From assembly GCA_025935155.1 (NCBI GenBank), contig JAICVV010000064.1, positions 1-8,645 on the forward strand: a DNA stretch of 8,645 nt, in the 5' to 3' direction. The notes beneath the pieces are model-generated. The model saw only the letters and a list, made by a program, of their open reading frames with translations. It did no database searches and had not been told where the DNA came from. This DNA comes from Alphaproteobacteria bacterium. GTDB lineage: Bacteria > Pseudomonadota > Alphaproteobacteria > Micropepsales > Micropepsaceae. Within the stretch, counting starts at the first letter, position 1; every line of letters starts with the position of its first letter. Shown here in pieces: positions 1 through 5,912 of this stretch. The position numbers and the translations under genes were made by a program.

Positions 1-354
1 CCCATCGATTACGTGAACGCGCACGGCACGTCGACGCCGGTGGGCGATGTCACGGAAATCAAAGCGATGCGTGAGGTGTTTGGCGAGCGTATGCCGCCGG
101 TGAATTCTACCAAGTCGCTCACCGGCCATTCGCTGGGCGCCGCTGGCGTGTGGGAAGCGATCTTCTCTATTCTCCAAATGAAGAATGGCTTCATCGCCGA
201 AAGCGCCAACATCGAGGAGCTCGATCCGGACATTGCCGATGCGCCCATCGTCCGCTCGCGGATCGACGGTGCGAAACTGGAGCGCGTGCTGTCCAATTCC
301 TTCGGCTTCGGCGGCACCAATGCCAGCCTTGTGTTCCAGCGCTACGATGGTTGA
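1..354 (+). CDS. fabB: Beta-ketoacyl-ACP synthase I, C-terminal part (5' end outside window)
   Basis: This is the last 117 residues of a condensing enzyme that extends acyl-ACP with malonyl-ACP in cytoplasmic type II fatty acid synthesis. Visible catalytic elements are H8 in [12 protein letters not shown]38 and H43 in [14 protein letters not shown], and the Gly-rich [10 protein letters not shown] loop at residues 100-109. The H-K-H spacing (30 then 5 residues) equals that of E. coli FabB H298, K328 and H333. The sequence resembles FabB more than FabF, for example [17 protein letters not shown] and GFIA.S.NIEELD. The nucleophilic cysteine lies upstream of the window. The gene ends with TGA, 24 bp before fabI. 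In many alphaproteobacteria fabA-fabB-fabI form one operon, and the spacing here fits that, but fabA is not visible. Confidence 0.96.
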   Translation, partial: PIDYVNAHGTSTPVGDVTEIKAMREVFGERMPPVNSTKSLTGHSLGAAGVWEAIFSILQMKNGFIAESANIEELDPDIADAPIVRSRIDGAKLERVLSNSFGFGGTNASLVFQRYDG

Positions 355-378
355 TCGCGACCTCTGGCAGCGCATCCC

Positions 379-1212
379 ATGACCGGACAACTGATGCAAA
401 ACCGGCGGGGGCTGGTCATGGGTGTCGCGAACGACCATTCCATCGCCTGGGGCATCGCGCGAACCTTGCACGCTCATGGTGCAGCAATCGCTTTCACCTA
501 TCAGGGCGAGTCGCAGGGTAAGCGGCTGAAGCCGCTTGCCGACTCCATTGGCTCCAACCTTCTGTTGCAGGCCGATGTCGAGAACGATACCGAACTCGAT
601 GCGGCGTTCGCTACGCTCGCCCGCGAGTGGGGCCGGCTCGATTTCGTGGTGCACGCCATCGCCTATTCTGAGCGCGAGGAGCTGAAGCGACGCTATGTGG
701 AGACCAGCCGGGAGAATTTCTGCCGCTCGCTTGCGATCTCCTGCTTCTCGTTCACCGACATCGCACGACGATCCTTGCCGCTGATGAGGGAAAATGGCGG
801 TGCGTTGCTGACGCTTACCTATCTCGGCGCCCACCGGGTGACGCCAAACTACAATGTGATGGGTGTCGCCAAGGCCGCGCTGGAATCGAGCGTGCGCTAT
901 CTCGCCGCCGACCTTGGTGCCGAAAATGTTCGCGTTAACGCCATCTCGGCGGGCCCGATGCGCACCCTGGCGGGATCGGTCATCAGCGAGTCGCGCAATG
1001 TGTTCAAGTGGAACAAGGCGCAAAGCCCCCTCAGGCGCACCGTAACCCTCGAAAACGTCGGCAACGCAGCCCTGTACCTTGTGAGCCATCTTTCGGGCGG
1101 CGTGACCGGTGAAATCCATTACGTGGATGCGGGATACAACATCGTCGGAACTCCGCCCTCGAGCCTCCTGAAGGGCTGGATCGGTCCGGAGGACAAGGAC
1201 GAATCCCCGTGA
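379..1212 (+). CDS. fabI: Enoyl-ACP reductase (NADH), FabI type
   Basis: 277-residue short-chain dehydrogenase-fold protein that reduces trans-2-enoyl-ACP, the last step of each fatty acid elongation cycle; it is the target of triclosan and related inhibitors. Visible features are the N-terminal cofactor site GVANDHSIAWGIA (15-27), the active-site pair Y148 and Y158 with K165 in TYLGAHRVTPNYNVMGVAK (E. coli Y146, Y156, K163), and NAISAGPMRTLAGS (187-200). It is slightly longer than E. coli FabI (262), with a polar C-terminal tail. Two inhibitor-contact positions differ from E. coli: A95 replaces G93 and S205 replaces F203; M161 (E. coli M159) is retained. No clear Shine-Dalgarno precedes ATG 379; ATG 394 is an alternative start removing five residues. 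It follows fabB by 24 bp and is probably cotranscribed. Confidence 0.96.
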   Translation: MTGQLMQNRRGLVMGVANDHSIAWGIARTLHAHGAAIAFTYQGESQGKRLKPLADSIGSNLLLQADVENDTELDAAFATLAREWGRLDFVVHAIAYSEREELKRRYVETSRENFCRSLAISCFSFTDIARRSLPLMRENGGALLTLTYLGAHRVTPNYNVMGVAKAALESSVRYLAADLGAENVRVNAISAGPMRTLAGSVISESRNVFKWNKAQSPLRRTVTLENVGNAALYLVSHLSGGVTGEIHYVDAGYNIVGTPPSSLLKGWIGPEDKDESP

Positions 1213-1250
1213 AGGCGTATGCGCCGAAGCCGCGGCTCTGATCTCGCGAA

Positions 1251-1631
1251 ATGCGCCTCAACCAGGTAACCGTTCCCGCACTCGATCTGGACCGATCGAT
1301 TGCGTTCTACCAGACGCTTGGCCTTAAGCTGATCGTGAAGAACACGCATTATGCGCGCTTCGAAGTGAGAGACGGCAGCGCTACCTTCTCACTTCATCTC
1401 ACCAATGACGCGAGCGGCGCGGCGAACGGCCCGCATGTGTATTTCGAATGCGACGATCTCGACGCCCGTGTGGCGAATCTGAAAGCAAAAGGTATCGGTT
1501 TCGACAGCGATCCACAGGATCAATGTTGGCTGTGGCGCGAAGCGTGGCTCAGCGATCCGGCTGGCGTAAAGCTTTGCCTCTATCATGCTGGAGAGATGCG
1601 TCGCTTTCCGCCCTGGCGGCTCGCCGATTGA
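1251..1631 (+). CDS. VOC-superfamily (glyoxalase/bleomycin-resistance fold) protein
   Basis: 126-residue small cytoplasmic protein with two beta-alpha-beta-beta-beta modules. The first begins MRLNQVTVPALDLDRSIAFYQTLG; the second starts around PHVYFECDDLDARVANLKAKGIGF (61-84) and ends in SDPAGVKLCLYHAG. The fold is clear; the reaction is not. Positions that bind metal in glyoxalase I-like members hold Q5, H62 and C109, so the usual terminal Glu is missing. As I recall, close relatives also carry the LCLY.AG...PPWR ending, so this is probably a subfamily trait. An in-frame stop at 1239-1241 leaves ATG 1251 as the only usable start, and there is no good ribosome binding site. It lies 38 bp after fabI on the same strand and may be read from that transcript. 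Substrate unknown. Confidence 0.88.
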   Translation: MRLNQVTVPALDLDRSIAFYQTLGLKLIVKNTHYARFEVRDGSATFSLHLTNDASGAANGPHVYFECDDLDARVANLKAKGIGFDSDPQDQCWLWREAWLSDPAGVKLCLYHAGEMRRFPPWRLAD

Positions 1632-1633
1632 AT

Positions 1634-1787
1634 ACCTCCCCTTGAAAAGGGGAGGTCGGCGCGTGAGCGCCGGGTGGGGATCACGCGCCTGCAGCATAGG
1701 GTGATCCCTCCCCGGATCGCGCTTCTTACGAACACGCTCTCGCGTGCTTCGCTGGCGCGATCCGACCCTCCCTTTTCAAGGGAGGGT
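1634..1787. repeat. 154-bp nested palindromic intergenic element
   Basis: The element has two 23-bp palindromic ends. The left end (1634-1656) is a perfect 10-bp stem acctcccctt/aaggggaggt with loop gaa; the right end (1765-1787) is a perfect 10-bp stem accctccctt/aagggagggt with loop ttc. The ends are inverted copies of each other with four mismatches that compensate within each stem. Between them are further perfect stems: cggcgc/gcgccg (1657-1662/1667-1672, loop gtga), gggatcac/gtgatccc (1677-1684/1701-1708), and cggatcgcgc/gcgcgatccg (1713-1722/1755-1764) enclosing cacgc/gcgtg (1733-1737/1742-1746). No convincing coding sequence crosses it. It lies between convergent genes, so its RNA could terminate transcription from both sides. 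Similar pyrimidine/purine palindromes occur as dispersed repeats in alphaproteobacterial genomes, from memory; only one copy is in this window. Confidence 0.85.
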
Positions 1788-1836
1788 AAAAGTGTGCCAC
1801 GCTGGCGGTGGCCCGATACTCAGGAACGCCCCCTTG

Positions 1837-1854
1837 TGCGCAAACATTTGCGCA
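1837..1854. repeat. Perfect 8-bp inverted repeat downstream of the cupredoxin gene
   Basis: The stem tgcgcaaa/tttgcgca (1837-1844/1847-1854) has a 2-base centre. It lies 59 bp past the stop of the minus-strand cupredoxin gene. No T-run follows it in either direction, so an intrinsic terminator is not well supported; a factor-binding palindrome or mRNA 3' structure is equally possible. In the remaining non-coding bases between 1788 and 1913 I see no other feature. Confidence 0.4.
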
Positions 1855-1913
1855 AGACGTAAGCAGGGGCGCGAGGGGGACAGAGAACGCATTCCGGGCG
1901 CAGGTCTCCGCCT

Positions 1914-2234
1914 CTATTTCACCACGATGGTTCCGACCATCTGGGGATGAATGGAGCAGAGATATTTGTAGGTGCCGGGCTTCTCGAACTTGAAGGTAAA
2001 GCTGCCGCCGCCATCGATGGCACCAGAGCGGAAAACGCCTGTGTCGCTCGTGACGGTATGCGGCTCTTCATCGGCGTTGTGCCAGGTCACGATCGTGCCG
2101 GCACTCACGGAAAGCTGCATCGGCGCGAAGGTGAAATTCTTGATCGTAACGGTGTTGCCGTCCGCTCTTGCAACGGTTGAAAGAAGGAGCGCGGCGAAGA
2201 CGGCAGGCAGGGCACGGCGAAGCGCGTTGAACAT
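1914..2234 (-). CDS. Exported cupredoxin (amicyanin-like type I copper protein)
   Basis: 106-residue periplasmic blue-copper protein, probably an electron carrier or copper-binding redox protein. A Sec signal peptide covers residues 1-24 (basic NALRR, hydrophobic core, ARA cleavage site). The mature domain carries the four type I copper ligands: H59 in EEPHTV, then C93, H96 and M99 in CSIHPQM. The C-x2-H-x2-M loop length is that of amicyanin rather than plastocyanin. The frame stays open to a TTG at 2240, but I chose ATG 2234: the Shine-Dalgarno AAGGA is 7 bases from ATG and only 1 base from TTG. It is the last gene of the sigma/anti-sigma/phosphoesterase operon, 30 bp after the phosphoesterase. 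No methylamine dehydrogenase genes are present, so the redox partner is unknown. Confidence 0.92.
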   Translation of the reverse strand: MFNALRRALPAVFAALLLSTVARADGNTVTIKNFTFAPMQLSVSAGTIVTWHNADEEPHTVTSDTGVFRSGAIDGGGSFTFKFEKPGTYKYLCSIHPQMVGTIVVK

Positions 2235-2264
2235 CGACAAATCCTTTTTTTATAGAGGAAGCGG

Positions 2265-3203
2265 TTAGGCCAGAGTGGTGTCGGCGAGCGTGGCCTTGGT
2301 GTGCGTCACCGTCAGCGTCGTGACGCCCAGCATTTTTGGCAACTCTGCCGCAGGCAGCGTGAGCGGACCGGGGGCGGGCGCCTGCCCCGCTTGCGGCTGC
2401 GGATAGGCCGTCGAGCGCGCGGTGTGCAGCGTGATATTCCCTTCCACCTTCTGCACGACCTGGTGAATGTGGCCATTGAGAATGGTGACGGAGCCAAAGC
2501 GGCGGACCAGCTGCAGAATCTGATCGGATTCTGCGGTGCCCCAGCCCCAAGGTGCATAGATTGACCACAGCGGCATGTGCGCAAAAAGGACGACGGGCTG
2601 GCTGGACGGCCGCGCCTTCAGATCGTTGGCAAGCCATTTCATTTGCTCGTCGCCCAACGCGCCCAAGCCGCCAGCCTTGAAATTCATCACATTCACCAGC
2701 GCGACTATATGCACGCCGCTGTGATCGAAGCTGTAATAGCCGCGATTCTGGGACGCCGCTCCGAAGCGCTTGAAGTATTCCGCGCCGGTCCCATCGGTGG
2801 TGTCGTGCTCACCGGGCACCGTGTGTAATTCGCTCACGCGCAAGCCTGACAGCAGCTGCTGTGCCGTGTCGAATTCTTCCGGCTTGGTGAGATGCGTGAT
2901 GTCGCCCGTATGAATCATGAAGGCGGGCCGCTGCGGCATCGCGTTCACCAGCTCAATGGTGCGCTTCAAGGTGCCGTTCACATCCGGATTGGCGTCCTTG
3001 TTGAAGCCGATATGCGTGTCGCTGATCTGCACGAACAACGGTGTGTCCGTTGCGGAAGCACGCGTGATTGCGTCCCCCGCAGCAGCAAGATCGGTCGCGG
3101 TTAACACCCCGCCAGAGAGCGCGAACAACGTTCCCGCGCTTCCATACGCAAGACACTTCAGCGCATCGCGCCGCGACGAACTGGGCCGGCCTGGATTGTG
3201 CAT
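2265..3203 (-). CDS. Tat-exported calcineurin-like metallophosphoesterase
   Basis: 312-residue phosphoesterase of the calcineurin/purple-acid-phosphatase fold, predicted to act in the periplasm. A twin-arginine signal is visible (SSSRRDALK, R11-R12, then a hydrophobic stretch to about residue 40). Dinuclear-metal motifs appear in order: QISDTHIG (D62, H64), HTGDI (D101), PGEHD (E132, H133), FAHMP (H209) and NGHIH (H245, H247). The third motif has Glu where most members have Asn (GNHD); I recall GEHD in relatives of this operon type, so it may be a family trait. I chose ATG 3203 over GTG 3212 because GAGG (3212-3215) is 8 bases upstream of the ATG and nothing comparable precedes the GTG. It lies 50 bp after the anti-sigma gene. 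Substrate unknown. Confidence 0.93.
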   Translation of the reverse strand: MHNPGRPSSSRRDALKCLAYGSAGTLFALSGGVLTATDLAAAGDAITRASATDTPLFVQISDTHIGFNKDANPDVNGTLKRTIELVNAMPQRPAFMIHTGDITHLTKPEEFDTAQQLLSGLRVSELHTVPGEHDTTDGTGAEYFKRFGAASQNRGYYSFDHSGVHIVALVNVMNFKAGGLGALGDEQMKWLANDLKARPSSQPVVLFAHMPLWSIYAPWGWGTAESDQILQLVRRFGSVTILNGHIHQVVQKVEGNITLHTARSTAYPQPQAGQAPAPGPLTLPAAELPKMLGVTTLTVTHTKATLADTTLA

Positions 3204-3253
3204 GTTTCGCACCTCGATAAATTTCGAGATGCAGGACTCGGCTTACCCGCGCA

Positions 3254-4033
3254 TTATTCCTGAGAGCGTGCGAAATTCTCGATCAGCCCGGAAAGGCGCA
3301 CCAGCTCGCGCTTTTCGGTATCGGAAATGGCGCAAAAGAAGAGGCCGCCTTCACGCCATGAAACGAGCTGATAGCCGTTGCGCATCCGCGCCCCGGACTG
3401 CACATCGCCTGTATCCTTCCAGGCAAACACGTTCACCACGTGCGCACCGTGGCGGTAAACCAACACGGCTGCGCGTTTTCCATCGACATAGTCCATGCGT
3501 CCGCCGATCAGCCGGAATCCCTGCTTGGCAAAATCGGCCACCGGAGGAGAGACATCCGAGTGTCCGCTGAACCACGGCTTCACGGTGTGATGATCGCTCG
3601 AGGCGACATCGATCAAATGGGTCCCAATCAGCGAGCGGATGTGCGCCGAGACCATGTCATTGGCGAAATCCTGCTGCGCCGGGCCGCCGACAGCGAACAG
3701 TGCCAGCGAAGCCGCAAGCGCCGCGCCGGCGAATCCGGTGCCGGCACCAGCGAAGAACTGCCATTTCTCCGAGAGCCACTTGCGCAGCGCTTCGACATAC
3801 ATCTGCCCTCGGGCGCGAGCACCCAGCGTTTGCTCGATCGCCGCGCGCAGTTGCGGCGGGACACGATGATATGTCGCTTCTTCGCGTACCGCCTTGCGGA
3901 TTGCGGCAATGGAGTCGCTCAAGGCGCTGCACTCTTCGCAGCCAATGAGATGACGCTCCGCCTTCAGCGACGCGGCGGCATCCAGCTCGCCATCGAAATA
4001 CGCTTGTGTAGTGAGCCGTTCGGCGCAGCCCAT
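3254..4033 (-). CDS. Transmembrane zinc-binding anti-sigma factor
   Basis: 259-residue membrane protein expected to bind and inactivate the adjacent ECF sigma factor. The cytoplasmic N-terminus is a zinc anti-sigma domain with C3 and the H28-x3-C32-x2-C35 motif (HLIGCEEC). One membrane segment follows at about residues 93-117 (FFAGAGTGFAGAALAASLALFAVGG), so the C-terminal half should be periplasmic. That half carries a His/Trp-rich signature, SSDHHTVKPWFSGH, then GGRMDYVDG and YRHGAHVVNVFAW; relatives linked to ECF sigma factors share such sequences, as I recall. I chose ATG 4033 rather than GTG 4036: AGGAGG lies 7 bases before the ATG, and the ATG shares its A with the sigma gene's TGA stop (TGATG), indicating translational coupling. 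What the periplasmic domain senses is unknown. Confidence 0.93.
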   Translation of the reverse strand: MGCAERLTTQAYFDGELDAAASLKAERHLIGCEECSALSDSIAAIRKAVREEATYHRVPPQLRAAIEQTLGARARGQMYVEALRKWLSEKWQFFAGAGTGFAGAALAASLALFAVGGPAQQDFANDMVSAHIRSLIGTHLIDVASSDHHTVKPWFSGHSDVSPPVADFAKQGFRLIGGRMDYVDGKRAAVLVYRHGAHVVNVFAWKDTGDVQSGARMRNGYQLVSWREGGLFFCAISDTEKRELVRLSGLIENFARSQE

Positions 4034-4578
4034 CACAACGCCTCCTCGCGCTGGAGCCAGCGTTCCTTCAGCATCGCGCGGGCCCGCGACAGGCGCGACA
4101 TGACGGTGCCGATGGGCACCTTCGCGATTTCGGCGATTTCGCGGTAGGAGAGCTCTTCCATCTCGCGTAGAATCAGCACTTCGCGAAATTCATGCGGCAA
4201 GCTCGCAATCGCTTCGTCGATGCTTTGGCTTCGTTCGCGGTCGATGGTCAGCGCCTCCGGCGTAGGGTCCTGCGATGTGAATGCGTCCATAAACGACCCG
4301 CTGCTTTCCGCATCGTCCAGTGAAAGAGCGGTCCGCCCTCTCCCCTTGCTGGCGACGGTGCGGCAGCAATTGCGCACAATGGCCAGTAACCACGGTTTGG
4401 CGTCTGACCCGCGAAAGCCATCCAGTGCCTTTAGTGCGCGCAACATCGCATCCTGCACAATATCTTCGGCCTCCGCCGGTGAACGGCAGAGCCAGCGTGC
4501 AAGGTTGTAGGCCGCATCGAGATGCGGCAGCAGCAGCGCCTCGCCTTTGCGGCGCCGGTCATCGCTCGCGAGTGCCAG
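4033..4578 (-). CDS. ECF-family RNA polymerase sigma factor (start codon unresolved)
   Basis: Extracytoplasmic-function sigma factor. Region 2 runs from LPHLDAAYNLARWL through DIVQDAMLRALKALDGFRG and AKPWLLAIVRNCC; region 4 holds LPHEFREVLILREMEELSYREIAEIAKVPIGTVMSRLSRARAML with its helix-turn-helix. The open frame begins after a TAG at 4591-4593. The first canonical start in it is GTG 4458, inside region 2, which would remove LPHLDAAYNLARWL. I give CTG 4578 as a provisional start (181 residues; AGGA 10 bases upstream). CTG 4536 (167 residues; AAAGG 7 bases upstream) is also possible. A third option is a one-base frameshift from an out-of-frame ATG whose A is at 4562, reading MTGAAKA before the conserved part. 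The anti-sigma gene overlaps its stop by one base. The protein probably drives its own operon. Confidence 0.85.
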   Translation of the reverse strand: MALASDDRRRKGEALLLPHLDAAYNLARWLCRSPAEAEDIVQDAMLRALKALDGFRGSDAKPWLLAIVRNCCRTVASKGRGRTALSLDDAESSGSFMDAFTSQDPTPEALTIDRERSQSIDEAIASLPHEFREVLILREMEELSYREIAEIAKVPIGTVMSRLSRARAMLKERWLQREEAL

Positions 4579-4601
4579 GCTACGCCATTCCTATCGGCCA
4601 C

Positions 4602-4629
4602 ACCGGACTATACCGCGGTTGGGTCCGGT
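4602..4629. repeat. 7-bp inverted repeat between carA and the sigma gene
   Basis: The perfect arms accggac (4602-4608) and gtccggt (4623-4629) are separated by 14 bases containing ccgcgg. The arms touch the candidate -35 and -10 elements, so this could be an operator. It also lies 14 bp past the carA stop and might be a weak carA transcript end, but no T-run follows it. Confidence 0.4.
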
Positions 4630-4636
4630 TTATTCC
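4608..4636 (-). promoter_or_regulatory. Candidate ECF-type promoter of the sigma operon
   Basis: Reading the minus strand, GGAATAAA (4629-4636) resembles the GGAA-type -35 element used by many ECF sigma factors. A 15-base spacer separates it from GTATAG (4608-4613), a possible -10. This would start RNA near 4600, just before the AGGA at 4589-4592. Autoregulation is usual for ECF operons, so the position is apt. The assignment rests on motif resemblance only. Confidence 0.45.
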
Positions 4637-4642
4637 CGCAGA

Positions 4643-5827
4643 TCAGAGGCGGGCGCGGGCGGCCCTGGCGAAGCGCTCGAACAAGTAGTGGGAATCCATT
4701 GGGCCCGGCGAGGCTTCTGGATGATATTGCACGGAGAACACGTCCGTGCCCTCAACCCGCAGCCCGCAATTGCTGCCGTCGAACAGGGAAATGTGCGTCT
4801 GCTTCACGGATGCGGGCAGTGTCTCGGCATCTACCGTAAAGCCATGATTCATCGACACGATCTCGACCTTACTGGTTTCGAGGTCCTTCACAGGATGGTT
4901 CGCGCCATGATGGCCCTGCGCCATTTTCCGGGTGGTGCCCCCGAGCGCCAGTCCTAGCATTTGATGGCCTAGGCAGATGCCGAAGACCGGAATCTCGCTG
5001 TCCACCAGCCGCCGAATGGTCGGAATCGCGTACGCGCCGGTGGCCGCGGGATCGCCAGGGCCGTTGGACAGCAACACGCCATGCGGCGCGTGGCGCATGA
5101 CATCGTCGTAGGTGACGTTGCAGGGGAGCACAACGATGTCCGCGCCATGCGCCGCGAGCTGCCGCAGGATGTTCCGCTTCACGCCGTAATCGAGCACGAC
5201 CGCGCGCCAGGTGGGCTGCCTCTCCGTCGCATAGCCGTGACCCCACGCCCACGGGACCTCGCGCCAGGCATACATCTGCCGGCAGCTGACATCTTTCGCG
5301 AGATCGAGCCCAACCAGCCCCGGAAACTCCCGTGCCCTTCGCACCAGCGAGTCGGTATCGAATTCGCTGCGCGCTTGGTGCGCCACCACACCGTGCGGCA
5401 TACCCTGCTCGCGGATGCGGTTCGTCAGCGCCCGTGTGTCGAGGCCGGAAATGCCGGGAATGTTGTGTTGCTTCAGCCAGCGATCGAGCGCCGCAATCGC
5501 GCGATAATTCGACGGGTGCTCTGCATCGGCGCGCACCACGACACCGCGCACCACGGGTGTGAGCGACTCGATGTCTTCCGAATTGGTCCCGACAATGCCG
5601 ATGTGTGGAAAGGTGAAGGCGACGATCTGCCCGGCATAGGAGGGGTCGGTGAGGATTTCCTGGTAGCCCGTCATGGCGGTGTTGAAGCAGACCTCGCCTA
5701 CTGCCGCCGTTTCGGCGCCGAAGCCTGTCCCTTCGAATACCGTTCCGCTCGCCAGAACGAGCCGCGCGGTTGCGCGCGAAAGCCTCGCCGCCGGTTCGGC
5801 GGCGGTGGCGGATGTCGTGTCGTTCAT
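4643..5827 (-). CDS. carA: Carbamoyl-phosphate synthase, small (glutaminase) subunit
   Basis: 394-residue cytoplasmic subunit that hydrolyses glutamine and passes ammonia to CarB, making carbamoyl phosphate for pyrimidine and arginine synthesis. The N-terminal CarA domain shows LVLASGTVFEG (23-33), CFNTAMTGYQEILTDPSY (47-64) and ISGLDTRALT (126-135). The C-terminal class I glutamine amidotransferase domain begins near residue 208. It carries LSNGPGDP (253-260), nucleophile C285 in GICLGHQ, and catalytic H369 and E371 in YHPEASPGP. Length is normal for the family, with a slightly extended N-terminus. ATG 5827 has GAGG five bases upstream. carB is not adjacent: the ECF operon follows on the same strand after 50 bp. 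The gene is divergent from the GatB/YqeY gene. Confidence 0.97.
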   Translation of the reverse strand: MNDTTSATAAEPAARLSRATARLVLASGTVFEGTGFGAETAAVGEVCFNTAMTGYQEILTDPSYAGQIVAFTFPHIGIVGTNSEDIESLTPVVRGVVVRADAEHPSNYRAIAALDRWLKQHNIPGISGLDTRALTNRIREQGMPHGVVAHQARSEFDTDSLVRRAREFPGLVGLDLAKDVSCRQMYAWREVPWAWGHGYATERQPTWRAVVLDYGVKRNILRQLAAHGADIVVLPCNVTYDDVMRHAPHGVLLSNGPGDPAATGAYAIPTIRRLVDSEIPVFGICLGHQMLGLALGGTTRKMAQGHHGANHPVKDLETSKVEIVSMNHGFTVDAETLPASVKQTHISLFDGSNCGLRVEGTDVFSVQYHPEASPGPMDSHYLFERFARAARARL

Positions 5828-5847
5828 GGAGGCCTCGGATTTCGCGG

Positions 5848-5876
5848 AAAATAGAAATGACGGACGGCGGCGTCAA
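5848..5876 (-). promoter_or_regulatory. Candidate housekeeping promoter of carA
   Basis: On the minus strand, TTGACG (5871-5876) is one base from the sigma-70 -35 consensus. It is followed by a 17-base spacer and TATTTT (5848-5853), which matches four of six -10 bases. Transcription would start near 5841, leaving a leader of about 14 bases that includes the GAGG ribosome binding site. The 85-bp divergent gap must also hold the promoter for the plus-strand GatB/YqeY gene; I do not see a convincing one. Confidence 0.55.
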
Positions 5877-5912
5877 CGTGCTAACTGATCGCGTCCCAGG
5901 AGGAACAATACC

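Noticed and set aside
1560..1590. VOC protein inactivated by loss of the terminal metal-ligand Glu (C109)
   Set aside because: The surrounding ending appears typical of this subfamily as I recall it, so the substitution is more likely a family trait than damage.
1634..1787. CRISPR array
   Set aside because: The repeats are palindromes in inverted orientation, with no regular direct repeats and spacers and no cas genes nearby.
2917..4147. Two plus-strand open frames (2917-3570 and 3440-4147)
   Set aside because: Both are antisense to the phosphoesterase and anti-sigma genes, which have clear motifs and good ribosome binding sites; the plus-strand translations look like shadows.
4456..4458. 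GTG as the true start of the ECF sigma factor
   Set aside because: The in-frame sequence upstream still encodes region 2 residues, so this start would give a truncated protein.
4593..4642. Loss of carB as a sign of rearrangement
   Set aside because: carA and carB are often separated in alphaproteobacteria, so its absence beside carA is not evidence of a break.
5081..5854. Open frame of 257 codons on the plus strand
   Set aside because: Antisense to carA, with no family signature.
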